Of a DNA stretch of 64,000 nucleotides, positions 33,656-43,062 are shown one piece after another; the first letter of the stretch is position 1, and each line of letters starts with the position of its first letter. Source of the stretch: DASPGQ01 sp035457705 (GTDB lineage Bacteria > Acidobacteriota > Vicinamibacteria > Marinacidobacterales > SMYC01); the NCBI GenBank assembly GCA_035457705.1, contig DATIBD010000063.1, positions 53,658 through 117,657 on the forward strand. Direction: 5' to 3'. The notes below the pieces were generated by a model that had not been told where the DNA came from, ran no database searches, and saw only the letters and a list, made by a program, of their open reading frames with translations. Both the position numbers and the translations under genes were made by a program.

Positions 33656-36106
33656 ATGAGAAAGTTGTGTAGGGCCTGCATTGTTTCGAGCCTCTCCGCC
33701 TGGCCACTAGCCGTCGCGGCCTTGGCCCAAAACGAGACCGGACGCATCGAGGGCCGCGTCCTCAGGACCGATCTCTCTCCGGTGAGCGGAGTGAGCGTCG
33801 TTCTGAACGAGCTCTCGCTGACCGATATCACCGACGCCAACGGCCTCTACGGGTTTCCGTCCGTTCCCGCCGGGACCTATTCGGTCAGCTTCATCCTCGG
33901 TGCCAACTTGATCACCGAGTCCGGCGTGGTCGTGACTGCGGGACAAACCACACACCTCGAGCCGACGGTCGACTGGGAAGTGGGTTTCGCCGAGACGTTG
34001 ACCGTCTACGGAGCGTCACGGCGCGTCGAGCGGATCGTGGAGGCTCCGGCCGCGGTGACGGTGGTGGATGAGAAGGAGATCGAGCAGGTCGCTTCGCATG
34101 GCCAGGCCCCCAAGCTTCTCGAGTACACCCCCGGCGCCGAGGTGACACAGAGCGGCGTCTACGACTTCAATTTCAATACCCGAGGGTTCAACAGCTCGCT
34201 CAACCGCCGGGTCGCGACGCTCGTCGACGGGCGCGATCCTTCTGTCCCGTTCCTCGGGGCGCAGGAGTGGGCCGCCATCTCCTTTCCCCTAGACGATCTC
34301 GCGACGGTCGAGCTTGTCCGAGGGCCGAGCGCGGCCCTGTACGGGGCCAACGCCTCGAGCGGTGTTCTCAACATGACGAGCAAGCAGCCTCGGTACAGTC
34401 AGGGCGGTCTCTTCCGCGTCACGGGAGGCGAGCTCGATACGGTGAACCTCGACTTTCGCCTCGCACAGAGTCTGACGAACGACTGGTACATCAAGCTCGT
34501 CGGAGGACTTCGAAATTCGGGCGACTTCACCGTATCCCGGCGCGGCTTCGCCGAATACTCCGTGCCCTGCACGACGGCCGGGCAGACCGACTGCCTTCCC
34601 CAGGAAGCGGTGCCGCTCGCTCGAGAGAACGACGACGATATCTACTTCGGCGGCGTTCGACTGGACAAATATCTCTCGAACGGAATGGCGCTGACGTTCG
34701 AAGGCGGCTATGCCGACGTGGCCGGTCCCGTCTTCCAGACGGGTATCGGCCGGGTGCAGCTCGTCGACGTGCAGCGCCCCTGGGCGCGTTTCAACTGGAA
34801 CGCCGAGCGGTTCAACTTCTTCACCTACTACAGCGGCCGCAAGGCAGACCAACAGCTCGCTCTCAGCTCGGGGACCAACCTGGCCCTCGACAGCTACAAC
34901 GTCCATCTCGAGGGCCAGACCAACTGGAGCCTCGCGGCCGAAAGAGTGCGCCTCGTGGTGGGCGGCTCCTACCGTCACACCGATATCGACAGTCTGGATC
35001 CGAATACCGGCCGCCAGAGCCTGATGTTCGAGCCGGTGAGCTCGGATCAAGGGGCGATCTTCGGCCAGGTGGACTGGAATATCAACGAGCGGTGGAAAGC
35101 CGTCGTCGCCGGACGATTCGATGAAAGCACGCTGCACGACCCCCAGTTTTCCCCGAAGGCCTCTCTCGTCTACAACCTGAACCGGGACTCGAGCCTGCGA
35201 TTCACCTACAACGAGGCGTTCCAGGTGGCCAACTACTCCGAGTTCTTCCTCGAGGCCAATGTGGCCGCTCCCCTGAATCTCGCGGGAATCGAGGCGGCCG
35301 TCTGCACCCCCTTCGGTGTAAATTGTGGTTTCGGGACTCCGACCCGCATCGTCGCCGTGGGGAACAACGACCTCGAGGTCGAAAAGACGAAGATGTTCGA
35401 GATCGGCTACAGCGGAATCATCGCCAACCGGGCGTTCATCACCCTGGACTACTACAATGCGAGGAACGATCGATTCATCACTGATCTGATTCCCCAGCTC
35501 GACGCCCAGGGTAACCGCACCAACCCCGACTTCGGTCCTTATCAGCCTCCGGCGAATCATCCCGCCCCCGCGCTCCTCGTTGGAGCGCTCCGGGCGAACC
35601 TGCCGCCACAGCTCTTCGCCATCCTGTCGAATAATTTCGACGGGACGCCCTTTTTCGTCGCCCGTTCCTACACGAACTTCGGACGGGTCAATACCCAGGG
35701 AATCGACTTCGGACTGAACTACTACTTCCTTCCCGACTGGACGTTCTCGTTCGCCTACTCCTGGTTCGACTTCGAGATCCAGGACCAGGATTCGCCCTTC
35801 GCGAACCAGCTTCTGCCCAACACACCCGGCAACAAGATCGCCGCCGGAATCGGTTATACGACTTCGAGATGGGACGCGGCTTTCGACCTCCGCCGGGTGG
35901 ACGAGTTCCGCTGGTCGGTGGGTCCGTTCCAGGGCGACGTCGAGGCCTACACGACTGCGGATTTGCGAGGAAATTACCACTTCAACGAGCATTTCGGGAT
36001 CGGCCTCAACGTCTCGAACCTGTTCGACAGCGAGCACTGGCAGAGCTTCGGAGGCGATTTGCTGGGACGACGGGCGCTGGTGAATGCCCTGATCCGCTGG
36101 CAGTGA
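33656..36106 (+). CDS. TonB-dependent receptor with carboxypeptidase-regulatory-like N-terminal domain
   Basis: An 816-residue outer-membrane receptor. A signal peptide (to ALAQN) is followed by a CarboxypepD_reg-like beta-sandwich (GRIEGRVLRTDLSPVSGVSV, DANGLYGFPSVPAGTYSV), a plug domain (VTVVDEKEIEQVA, NFNTRGFNSS, TVELVRGPSAALYGANASSGVLNM) and a barrel with many aromatic-rich strands ending ALVNALIRWQ. AAGGAAG precedes the ATG. Receptors of this build import siderophores, cobalamin or glycans; the ligand is not visible here. The NhaC-type antiporter gene begins 19 bp after the stop and is probably co-transcribed. Confidence 0.93.
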   Translation: MRKLCRACIVSSLSAWPLAVAALAQNETGRIEGRVLRTDLSPVSGVSVVLNELSLTDITDANGLYGFPSVPAGTYSVSFILGANLITESGVVVTAGQTTHLEPTVDWEVGFAETLTVYGASRRVERIVEAPAAVTVVDEKEIEQVASHGQAPKLLEYTPGAEVTQSGVYDFNFNTRGFNSSLNRRVATLVDGRDPSVPFLGAQEWAAISFPLDDLATVELVRGPSAALYGANASSGVLNMTSKQPRYSQGGLFRVTGGELDTVNLDFRLAQSLTNDWYIKLVGGLRNSGDFTVSRRGFAEYSVPCTTAGQTDCLPQEAVPLARENDDDIYFGGVRLDKYLSNGMALTFEGGYADVAGPVFQTGIGRVQLVDVQRPWARFNWNAERFNFFTYYSGRKADQQLALSSGTNLALDSYNVHLEGQTNWSLAAERVRLVVGGSYRHTDIDSLDPNTGRQSLMFEPVSSDQGAIFGQVDWNINERWKAVVAGRFDESTLHDPQFSPKASLVYNLNRDSSLRFTYNEAFQVANYSEFFLEANVAAPLNLAGIEAAVCTPFGVNCGFGTPTRIVAVGNNDLEVEKTKMFEIGYSGIIANRAFITLDYYNARNDRFITDLIPQLDAQGNRTNPDFGPYQPPANHPAPALLVGALRANLPPQLFAILSNNFDGTPFFVARSYTNFGRVNTQGIDFGLNYYFLPDWTFSFAYSWFDFEIQDQDSPFANQLLPNTPGNKIAAGIGYTTSRWDAAFDLRRVDEFRWSVGPFQGDVEAYTTADLRGNYHFNEHFGIGLNVSNLFDSEHWQSFGGDLLGRRALVNALIRWQ

Positions 36107-36125
36107 TTCCGATCGCGTTCCCGTC

Positions 36126-37523
36126 GTGGTGGTCCACTCCCCACTACGTTTCTACGGCGGCGCCTTCGGCGTCGTCGCGCCGTTCGTGCTACTCCTTACG
36201 GGAGTCGCGTGGTTAGGCCTCTCGGGCGCACCCGACGAGCGTGGTTTCTGGCCGGTTAGCGTCGGCGCGCTCGGCCTGGGGCTTCTCCTCAGCCGGGACC
36301 GCACGCGCTTCAGCGAAGAAGCCGTGCGCGGCATGGGGCGTCCCATCGTGGCGATCATGATCCTCGCCTGGCTTCTCGCCGGCGTGCTGGGGAAGGTGCT
36401 GGCGGAGTCCGGTTTCGTACAGACGCTCGTCTGGCTCGCCAGTGAATCGGGGCTCCGCGGCTCGGGCTACGTCGCGGCGTCTTTCCTCGTCTGCTGCATC
36501 GTCTCGACCGCGACCGGTACGAGCCTCGGGACGATTCTGGTTTGTGGCCCGCTGATCTATCCCACCGCAGGAGCGCTCGACGCCGAGCCCGCAGTGCTTC
36601 TGGGCGCGATCCTGGGGGGCGCGACGTTCGGGGACAACATCTCCCCGATCTCGGACACGACGATCGCTTCGGCTTTCACTCAGGAAGCCGACGTCGCCGG
36701 CGTCGTAAGAAGCCGGATGAAGTACGCACTGATCGCGGCGGCCATGGCTCTCGTCGCCTACGCGTTGTTCGGCGGCGCGAGCTTTCCTACCGACGCCCGC
36801 CCGCCGATCGAGGGGACGTCCGCAGGTCTGGTGATGCTCATCGTCCCCGCCGGGGTACTGCTGCTACTTCTGAGGGGCAGGCACCTGCTCGAGGGTCTTT
36901 TCTTCGGGATTGCGCTCGCCATCCTCCTGGGAGTCACCTTCGCGCTGTTCGAGCCGTCGAGTCTCCTCACCATCGATGCGACGAGCTTCCGGGCCTCGGG
37001 GATCGTGCTCGAAGGCATGGAGCGCGGCATCGGGGCGTCAATTTTCACGCTGCTGCTGATGGGACTCGTCGGGCCCCTCGAAGCATCCGGCCTCATGGAC
37101 GAAGTCGTTGCCTACGCGGGTAAGAAGCTGCGCTCGCCACGGAGCGCCGAGAGCTGGATCGTCGCCGTGACGTCGGCGGCCGCTCTCGTCACGACGCACA
37201 GCACCGTTGCCCTACTGACCGTTGGCGATTTCGCGAGAAGAGCAGGCGACCGCTTCGACATCTCACGCTACCGACGCGCCAATCTCATGGACATGACGGT
37301 TTGCATCTGGCCGTTTCTCTTGCCGTACATGATCCCCGTGATCCTCGCGGCGAGCACGTCGGCCTCGGGTGAGGGCTTCGGGCTGCCGCGCATCTCGATG
37401 GTCGAGGCCGGTCTTCTGAACTTTCACGCCTGGTCTCTGCTCATCGTCCTCGTCGTCGCGGTCCTCACGGGCTTCGGCCGAGAACCCTCTCCGAAGCTCG
37501 GCGCTCTCGTTCGTCGAAGCTGA
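36126..37523 (+). CDS. NhaC-type Na+/H+ antiporter family membrane protein
   Basis: A 465-residue polytopic protein from a GTG start. It shows the NhaC/ion-transporter-superfamily blocks: VCCIVSTATGTSLGTILVCGPL (helix break region), GAILGGATFGDNISPISDTTIASAF, and a second half with VTTHSTVALLTVG. These unwound helices form the ion path in the family. Proton-coupled sodium or substrate antiport is expected; some members exchange malate/lactate or amino acids. It follows the TonB receptor by 19 bp. Its 3' end overlaps the convergent NuoM-like gene by 59 bp. Confidence 0.87.
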   Translation: MVVHSPLRFYGGAFGVVAPFVLLLTGVAWLGLSGAPDERGFWPVSVGALGLGLLLSRDRTRFSEEAVRGMGRPIVAIMILAWLLAGVLGKVLAESGFVQTLVWLASESGLRGSGYVAASFLVCCIVSTATGTSLGTILVCGPLIYPTAGALDAEPAVLLGAILGGATFGDNISPISDTTIASAFTQEADVAGVVRSRMKYALIAAAMALVAYALFGGASFPTDARPPIEGTSAGLVMLIVPAGVLLLLLRGRHLLEGLFFGIALAILLGVTFALFEPSSLLTIDATSFRASGIVLEGMERGIGASIFTLLLMGLVGPLEASGLMDEVVAYAGKKLRSPRSAESWIVAVTSAAALVTTHSTVALLTVGDFARRAGDRFDISRYRRANLMDMTVCIWPFLLPYMIPVILAASTSASGEGFGLPRISMVEAGLLNFHAWSLLIVLVVAVLTGFGREPSPKLGALVRRS

Positions 37524-38883
37524 ACTCCGCGGCGCGCTCGCGCGACCGGAGGAACGGTTGAGGAAACAACCCTCCAAGAAAAAGGATGAGAACGAGCACG
37601 AGGAACGAGAGTCGCTCCCGTGGGCGGACCCCCTGTGCGCGGGCGGACTCCGTGCGGGCGCCGCAGAAGAGCTGAAGGTAGCAGCGCATCACCGTAATCC
37701 CGTTGAGAGCCGATGCGAGCAGGACCAGAGCTCCTCGAAACGGTGTCTCGGTAAAAGCTCCATGCGCCAGCGCCTCCTGCCCGGCGAATCCGAGTGTTCC
37801 GGGAAAGCCCACACTCGCGAGTCCGAGGAAGAGAAAGGACACCGCGAGAAACGAGGTCCGTTCGTAGCCTCCCGCAAACCGTGAAAGCGAGAGCGGCCCC
37901 CGTCGAGCCTCGAGGGCGGCGATGGTTAGAGTGAAGCCGGCGAGAGCGAGCCCGGTGGAGATCCAGAGGGCCAGTCCGCCGGCGAGCCCCATCGTGTTGC
38001 GAGAGTCGAGTCCCGCCATAACCAGGGCCGACTGGCTCATGAAAAAGGCGCCGAGCACGCGACGAACGTCTTCCTGGACGAGTGCCAGCGCGGCACCGTA
38101 AATCGCCGTTGCCAGCGAGGCGAGGCCGATGAGAGAAAGCAGGGTCGGGCTGGCCGTGGGAAGAATGAGACGAACGGCGGCGTAGGCGGCGATCTGTGGT
38201 GCGGCGAACAGGATGGCCGCACCCAGCGGGAGGTGCTCGAAGAGGGGAATCACCCAGGAGTGAAACGGGAAGACTCCCTTTCGCGTCAACACCGCCGCGA
38301 CAAGCAGATAGTTCACTCCGGAAGTCGCCGCCACCGACCCTAAGAGCAGTATGCCGAGGCTGAACAGCAGGACGCTTCCCGCCATGTATATTCCGACGGC
38401 GCGCGCAGTCGACCTCGACGTCTCACGCGAGCGCAGCTCCAGATAGGCATTGAGGGTCGACATGGCCCACAAGAAGGCGAGGAGAAACGGCTCGATCGTC
38501 GCGAAGGTTCCGAGGATGATGCTCTCGGCGGCGAGAATGCGCCGCACGGAGGCTTTCGCCCGTTCGGCGCGTGGGGCTCCGAGAAGAACGAAGGCGAAGA
38601 GAAGTCCGCCGAAGGGAAGGAGGAGCGAGTTGAGCTCGTCGACGACGACGAGTGGTCTTCCGAGAAACAAACGGCCGGGATCGAGAGGGTCGACGAGGAA
38701 GGCGCCTTCCCCGCGCTGGTGGAACTCCCACGCGACGAGGCCTGAGAGGAGAAGCTCGAGCCAGCTCATTCCTAGAACCACGCGACGCCCCGCCCTTCCC
38801 GTCAGGAGCGAGCGGGGGGCCAGGGCGACGATGCCGGGCACTAGCGCGACAAGGACGAGCCATGGTCCGGAGAGCTCGACCAC
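37465..38883 (-). CDS. NuoM/N-like proton-channel subunit, second membrane subunit of DAB-like complex
   Basis: A 472-residue antiporter-like protein of the complex I/Mrp family with about 13 helices. The TM7 lysine region is present (LTRKGVFPFHSWVIPLFEHLP, Lys 202), but the TM5 glutamate that pairs with it in NuoL/M/N is missing: the helix reads LLAFLWAMSTLNAYLEL, with Ala after Trp 139. It starts 3 bp after the stop of a NuoL-like gene, which itself overlaps dabA. It may be a second channel, or a scaffold that no longer pumps. Standard DAB systems have one such subunit. Confidence 0.82.
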   Translation of the reverse strand: MVELSGPWLVLVALVPGIVALAPRSLLTGRAGRRVVLGMSWLELLLSGLVAWEFHQRGEGAFLVDPLDPGRLFLGRPLVVVDELNSLLLPFGGLLFAFVLLGAPRAERAKASVRRILAAESIILGTFATIEPFLLAFLWAMSTLNAYLELRSRETSRSTARAVGIYMAGSVLLFSLGILLLGSVAATSGVNYLLVAAVLTRKGVFPFHSWVIPLFEHLPLGAAILFAAPQIAAYAAVRLILPTASPTLLSLIGLASLATAIYGAALALVQEDVRRVLGAFFMSQSALVMAGLDSRNTMGLAGGLALWISTGLALAGFTLTIAALEARRGPLSLSRFAGGYERTSFLAVSFLFLGLASVGFPGTLGFAGQEALAHGAFTETPFRGALVLLASALNGITVMRCYLQLFCGARTESARAQGVRPRERLSFLVLVLILFLGGLFPQPFLRSRERAAEFSFDERERRASERVLGRSP

Positions 38884-38886
38884 GAT

Positions 38887-40197
38887 TCACTTTCCTCCAC
38901 CGAGACGTTCGATACCTCTGCGCTCGAGCCCGTCGAGAAACCGAAAGACCGAGAGAAAAGGCGCCACGACGCATCGGTCGAGGAGATCGTCCAGGTGTGC
39001 TCGCTCCAGCGAAAAAAGATACAGACGCCGCTTCAAAAAGGTGGGAACGGTTCGCTCGAGATGGAGCCCGGTGCGCGCCAGGTGCCCGCCCACAGCATTC
39101 TGCAGCTGATGGAAATCGTGAAGGAGTGAAGGAGCACGCAGGAACTGGAGAGTACGGGTCATAGCGTTTCCCAGGAGGTGGAGCAAAGGCAGAAGCCGAA
39201 ATCCGAGCCCGATCTCGATGAAGATGATCCCTACCTGGGTCAAAGAGGCATAGGCGAGCGCAGTCTTGACGTCGGTTTGCACCCGTCCGGAGAGAGTCGC
39301 ATGGAGGGCAGTGAGAAGTCCGACGAAGACCACCGCCGCCGATGCCGCCGGCGAGCGATCGAGGACGGGGGAGATCCGCAACAGCAGAAAGGCTCCGGCG
39401 TGTACCGACAGAGCCCCGTAGAAAATCGCGCTCGAAGGGGTGGGACCTTCCATCGCGCGAGGGAGCCAGCCCGAAAAAGGAATCTGCGCCGACTTGCCGC
39501 AGGCGGCGAGAAGGAGGAGCAGCGCGAGCAGGCTCGGCACTCCACTCTGAAGCTCGGGCAAGTCCCGGAACAGGAGCTCGAGATCCCCCGTACCCAACTC
39601 GTAGTGCGAGAGAGCTACGGCCGCGAGAAGACCGAGGTCGCAGATTCGATAAACGATGAAAGTGCGGAGGCCGTTCTTGGCCGGCGCGCGCCTTTCGTGG
39701 TGGAAGGCGATGAGAAGAGCCGAGCTCAATCCCACGAGCTCCCAGGATGCATAGAGGAGCTCGAGGCTTCCCGCGAGCGACGTGAGGGTCATTCCCAGAC
39801 CGAAGAGAGCGAGAAGCACGAAGAACCGGTTGAATCCGCGCTCTCGGTGGAGATAGCGGTGGGCGAAGGCTCCCACGATGCCGCAAAGGGCAGCGGTCAG
39901 CGCGACGAAACTAACCGAAAGAGGATCGACGAGAAGCGAAAGCTCGAAATGGTAGCTCGCCGTCGCCATCCACTCTCCCAAGGGGAGAACGACAGGGCTT
40001 CCGCCGCCGAGGGTGACAACCGTGAACAGCCCGAGGGAGGCGAGCGTCGAGAGGGAAAACGCCGTCTTGGCGAGGAGCCCGATAAGACTTTCCGGGAGCG
40101 CGCGTGCCAGCAATGAAGCGCCAGCGAGTGTTAGGAAGAGCGCCGCCTGCGAGCCGACGATGAAGAAGCTCAAGAAGACGACGAGGCTCGAGCTCAT
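38887..40197 (-). CDS. NuoL-like proton-channel subunit (DabB-like)
   Basis: A 436-residue polytopic membrane protein related to NuoL/MrpA. The key charged residues of this family are present: DPLS at 91-94, the TM5 Glu in ASWELVGLSS (153), the TM7 Lys in CGKSAQIPFSGWLP (235) and the following AMEGPTPSSAIFYGAL. The C-terminal part resembles the NuoL tail (RAPSLLHDFHQLQ). Its ATG overlaps the DabA-like stop as ATGA. In DAB complexes DabB conducts cations and drives DabA to convert CO2 to bicarbonate; this copy is likely to fill that role. It is shorter than typical DabB. Confidence 0.88.
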   Translation of the reverse strand: MSSSLVVFLSFFIVGSQAALFLTLAGASLLARALPESLIGLLAKTAFSLSTLASLGLFTVVTLGGGSPVVLPLGEWMATASYHFELSLLVDPLSVSFVALTAALCGIVGAFAHRYLHRERGFNRFFVLLALFGLGMTLTSLAGSLELLYASWELVGLSSALLIAFHHERRAPAKNGLRTFIVYRICDLGLLAAVALSHYELGTGDLELLFRDLPELQSGVPSLLALLLLLAACGKSAQIPFSGWLPRAMEGPTPSSAIFYGALSVHAGAFLLLRISPVLDRSPAASAAVVFVGLLTALHATLSGRVQTDVKTALAYASLTQVGIIFIEIGLGFRLLPLLHLLGNAMTRTLQFLRAPSLLHDFHQLQNAVGGHLARTGLHLERTVPTFLKRRLYLFSLERAHLDDLLDRCVVAPFLSVFRFLDGLERRGIERLGGGK

Positions 40198-43052
40198 GAA
40201 CCCGCGGGTCTCGATGCGATGAGTGCCGGAGGAAGATGATCGGTCCTGCCCTCGTAGTAATCACGCGACGACAGGAAGCGGTCGAGTGTCTTTTTCCCAG
40301 AGTCGTACTTGGAGTACCCCGTCGCTTCACGCAGCCGAATCTCGTTTCCCGAGGCGCTCAAGGTCGCGAGTTGAATCCATCGGTTGTCCGCCAAGCGGAG
40401 CAGCCGCGGATTCCGTGCAAGAGCTCGTTCCAGAAGCTCGGTCGTCGTCTCGACCACGACCAAGAGACGGACCGGCTCGTGGATCTCGACCATCTGCCAG
40501 GGAAGACCCGTTCTCAGATCGCTCGCGTGTCCATCCATCACCCCCAAGAGCGCAGTGATGTTGTGCGGGAGCTTGGTCGAACAGCCATAGCCGACCGGAT
40601 CGACATAAGAAAAGTAGTACTCCAGGTTGATGCCGGCGACGACGGGAAGCGCGGCTTCGAGGGTTCGAGCGAGAATGGAGCCTTCGCTATCGTCTCTTCC
40701 GGGATCATAGGAGACGAGAAACGCTCGCCGATCCAGGAACAGTCCTCGACTCCGCGATCGCCTTCCGATGATACAGATCGCGTTGGTCGCGTGCCCGTAC
40801 TCCGGGCGCGGCTGCGCCAAATCCTCCGATCGACCCTCCACGTGGGCGAGCGCCGCCCCGGGAGTCAGGCCGGGCGGAAGAAACTCGAACCGTCGGCAGC
40901 GTTCGTGAGCGTTTCTCGCCCGGGCACGCTCGAGAGCGTTCTCCACCAAGACGAGCTTCCCCCGAAACTCCGGAGGCACCAGGTCTCGATCGGCGAGAGT
41001 CACCGAGTCGTCGCACGAATCATGGTAGGCGCCTACGAACCAGGTCGAGTCGGGAATGGCACTTCCCTGCTTCCGAATGAGCTCACGCACCCTTCGATCG
41101 TTTGCCATCTGGGCAAAGGCACGGGCGTTCGGGCCTCCGCGACCGCCTCCGCACGCTCCACAATCGTGAGCGGATTCGTGAGGATTGTTGAGGCTTCTCG
41201 ACCCGTGCCCGACAACGACCACGATGCGCGCCAAATGGTCCGAGATGCCGACGTCCTCGAGCAAGCGGCCGACTATTCCCGCCATCTCGGGAACGCTGAA
41301 TCCCGAATACTTTCCCAACGAGGGCTTGCGCGTCTGGTCTCGATCGAGAGCCAGACGTGCTCGCCGAGGCTCGAGCAAGCTGCCGGCGCCGCTGCGGAGG
41401 CTCGCGGTCAGGCGAGGAAATAGGACGCGGAACGTGAGCGGAATGGCGGTGGCTAGTCCCAGCACCGCGGTAAGCAGCGTACCCCGGGTAAACGTTCGGC
41501 TCCCCACGTGCGTCTCATGTAGGAGTCGGCCGAGGAATCTTCGGATCGTTCTTCGGCGATTGGGATTCAAACCAAGCTCCGAATCGGCCATCTCGATCAC
41601 TTCGTGCTCCGGCTCGATGGCGATGGGGCACAGGGGTCTCGCATGAGCATCGGCCACACCCCGGTAGTACATCGCGACGCCGAAGAACCCTGCTGCACCG
41701 AAGGTCTCGCACCTCGGCTCGACTTCTTCCAGGTGGCGGCGGATCGACTCTTCCCTTTCATCGATGCAGAACACCGCCTGGAACATAACGTCCTTCGTCC
41801 CTTCGCTTGGTTCCCCGGCTCGCGCCGAGAGGGCGTCGAGGAGCTCGATGCGATGCCGCCGTTCGTAAGCGAGGTGAAGCAGACGGCGACGGGAGAGAGC
41901 GGAGAAGGCCTCGATCTCGTCGAGAATTCTTTCCGTAGCCTCCGCGTTAAGTTGTGACAGGGAGGAAGGAGGACAGCCGAGAGCCTCGGCAAGGAGGAAC
42001 AATCGATAGGCGCGCTCCTCGACGTTGGGAATCAAAGCCGACGGACGCTTTCGACGGAGCTCATCACGCAGCTCTCGCATTTGGCCGTGGAATCCCAGCG
42101 TCTTGCAGGCCAGTTCCTCGAGCGCCCGAACCTCGAGCAGGAGGCGGATGGCGAGAAAGTCGACGAGGCTCGCCTTCGGGGCATGCACGGGGACCCGGTC
42201 GGGTCGGGACTCGATCTGCCACATCATCCCCGCGAAACCCCGAAGGGCGAGAAGCGTCGCCGCAACGAAGGGCTCCCATTCGCTCTCATCGGACACGCCG
42301 AGACGGTCGAGCGAATCGATGGCCGATTCCGCGGGGATGAGGCCCCTCTGGGACGCAGCCGACAAATCGAATGCAAACCGCCGGAGCCAACCCGGCAAGA
42401 AGCGTGACGGTCGATAGAGCTCGCCTACGGCCCGAAAAAACCCGCCCTCTCGCCCCGGGAGCGGCCAGTAGGCTAGGCCCTGGTCGAGAAACGAGGCTGT
42501 GAGCCGAATCAGGACCGGATGAACGACATCATCGGAATCCGCACCCGTCACTTCGAGAAGAAGATCGCGGTGACGGAGTGGCTCGTCATTAGGCAGAGGG
42601 AGCGGAGACAAAGCGCTTCGCGAGACGGCATCGAGCGCCGCTTGCCATAGCGGCCGATTCCGGGAAACAGCCGGGGTCTCGGCGAGGAGCCACGCGAGTG
42701 CCGGACCGCTCTCTTCAGGAAAGCGGTGCCGCAGCATCGCGAGCCGGATCTGGCGCCGGGTCGCGAGACCTCCGACCATCTCTTCGGCCTCGTCGCCGAG
42801 CTCCCGTTCGAGAACGGCGTCGACGTCCTCGAGACGAATGCGCCCTTTGGTCATCTCCCGGCGATAACGTTCCTTTTCGAGGAAAGGCTCACAGCCGAAG
42901 AGCCGGCCCGCTTCGATGACGGCCTCTTCGAACGGAAGGTGCTCGAAGGCGTGGAGGGTGTTGTGATGGATGAATGTGGAGATCGGACCTTGCGCCGGCA
43001 GAAGGTGCGTTGCGCGGCGAACGGCTTCTTCGAGTAAGGCGGCCCGGTGCAA
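40194..43052 (-). CDS. dabA: DabA-like (DUF2309) inorganic-carbon uptake subunit
   Basis: A DUF2309 protein, about 952 residues from a TTG at 43052; the frame is open to 43184 but that overlaps the amidohydrolase gene. The zinc ligands known from Halothiobacillus DabA are visible: Cys and Asp in VFCIDERE (about 429 and 431), His in VVVGHGSRS (about 616) and Cys in HESAHDCGACGG (about 631). This beta-carbonic-anhydrase-like site is thought to hydrate CO2 one way when coupled to DabB. N-terminal block FIHHNTLHAFEHLPFEEAV is also typical. It is coupled by overlap to the NuoL-like gene. Confidence 0.9.
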   Translation of the reverse strand: MHRAALLEEAVRRATHLLPAQGPISTFIHHNTLHAFEHLPFEEAVIEAGRLFGCEPFLEKERYRREMTKGRIRLEDVDAVLERELGDEAEEMVGGLATRRQIRLAMLRHRFPEESGPALAWLLAETPAVSRNRPLWQAALDAVSRSALSPLPLPNDEPLRHRDLLLEVTGADSDDVVHPVLIRLTASFLDQGLAYWPLPGREGGFFRAVGELYRPSRFLPGWLRRFAFDLSAASQRGLIPAESAIDSLDRLGVSDESEWEPFVAATLLALRGFAGMMWQIESRPDRVPVHAPKASLVDFLAIRLLLEVRALEELACKTLGFHGQMRELRDELRRKRPSALIPNVEERAYRLFLLAEALGCPPSSLSQLNAEATERILDEIEAFSALSRRRLLHLAYERRHRIELLDALSARAGEPSEGTKDVMFQAVFCIDEREESIRRHLEEVEPRCETFGAAGFFGVAMYYRGVADAHARPLCPIAIEPEHEVIEMADSELGLNPNRRRTIRRFLGRLLHETHVGSRTFTRGTLLTAVLGLATAIPLTFRVLFPRLTASLRSGAGSLLEPRRARLALDRDQTRKPSLGKYSGFSVPEMAGIVGRLLEDVGISDHLARIVVVVGHGSRSLNNPHESAHDCGACGGGRGGPNARAFAQMANDRRVRELIRKQGSAIPDSTWFVGAYHDSCDDSVTLADRDLVPPEFRGKLVLVENALERARARNAHERCRRFEFLPPGLTPGAALAHVEGRSEDLAQPRPEYGHATNAICIIGRRSRSRGLFLDRRAFLVSYDPGRDDSEGSILARTLEAALPVVAGINLEYYFSYVDPVGYGCSTKLPHNITALLGVMDGHASDLRTGLPWQMVEIHEPVRLLVVVETTTELLERALARNPRLLRLADNRWIQLATLSASGNEIRLREATGYSKYDSGKKTLDRFLSSRDYYEGRTDHLPPALIASRPAGS

Positions 43053-43062
43053 GGAAATTAGC

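Noticed and set aside
34289..36037. 582-codon minus-strand frame opposite the TonB receptor
   Set aside because: Shadow of the receptor barrel; no start signal and no protein-like pattern.
37465..40197. One dabB gene split by a frameshift into two parts
   Set aside because: Each part is a full antiporter-like protein with its own TM7 Lys region, and they match different branches (NuoL-like and NuoM/N-like), so they are two genes.
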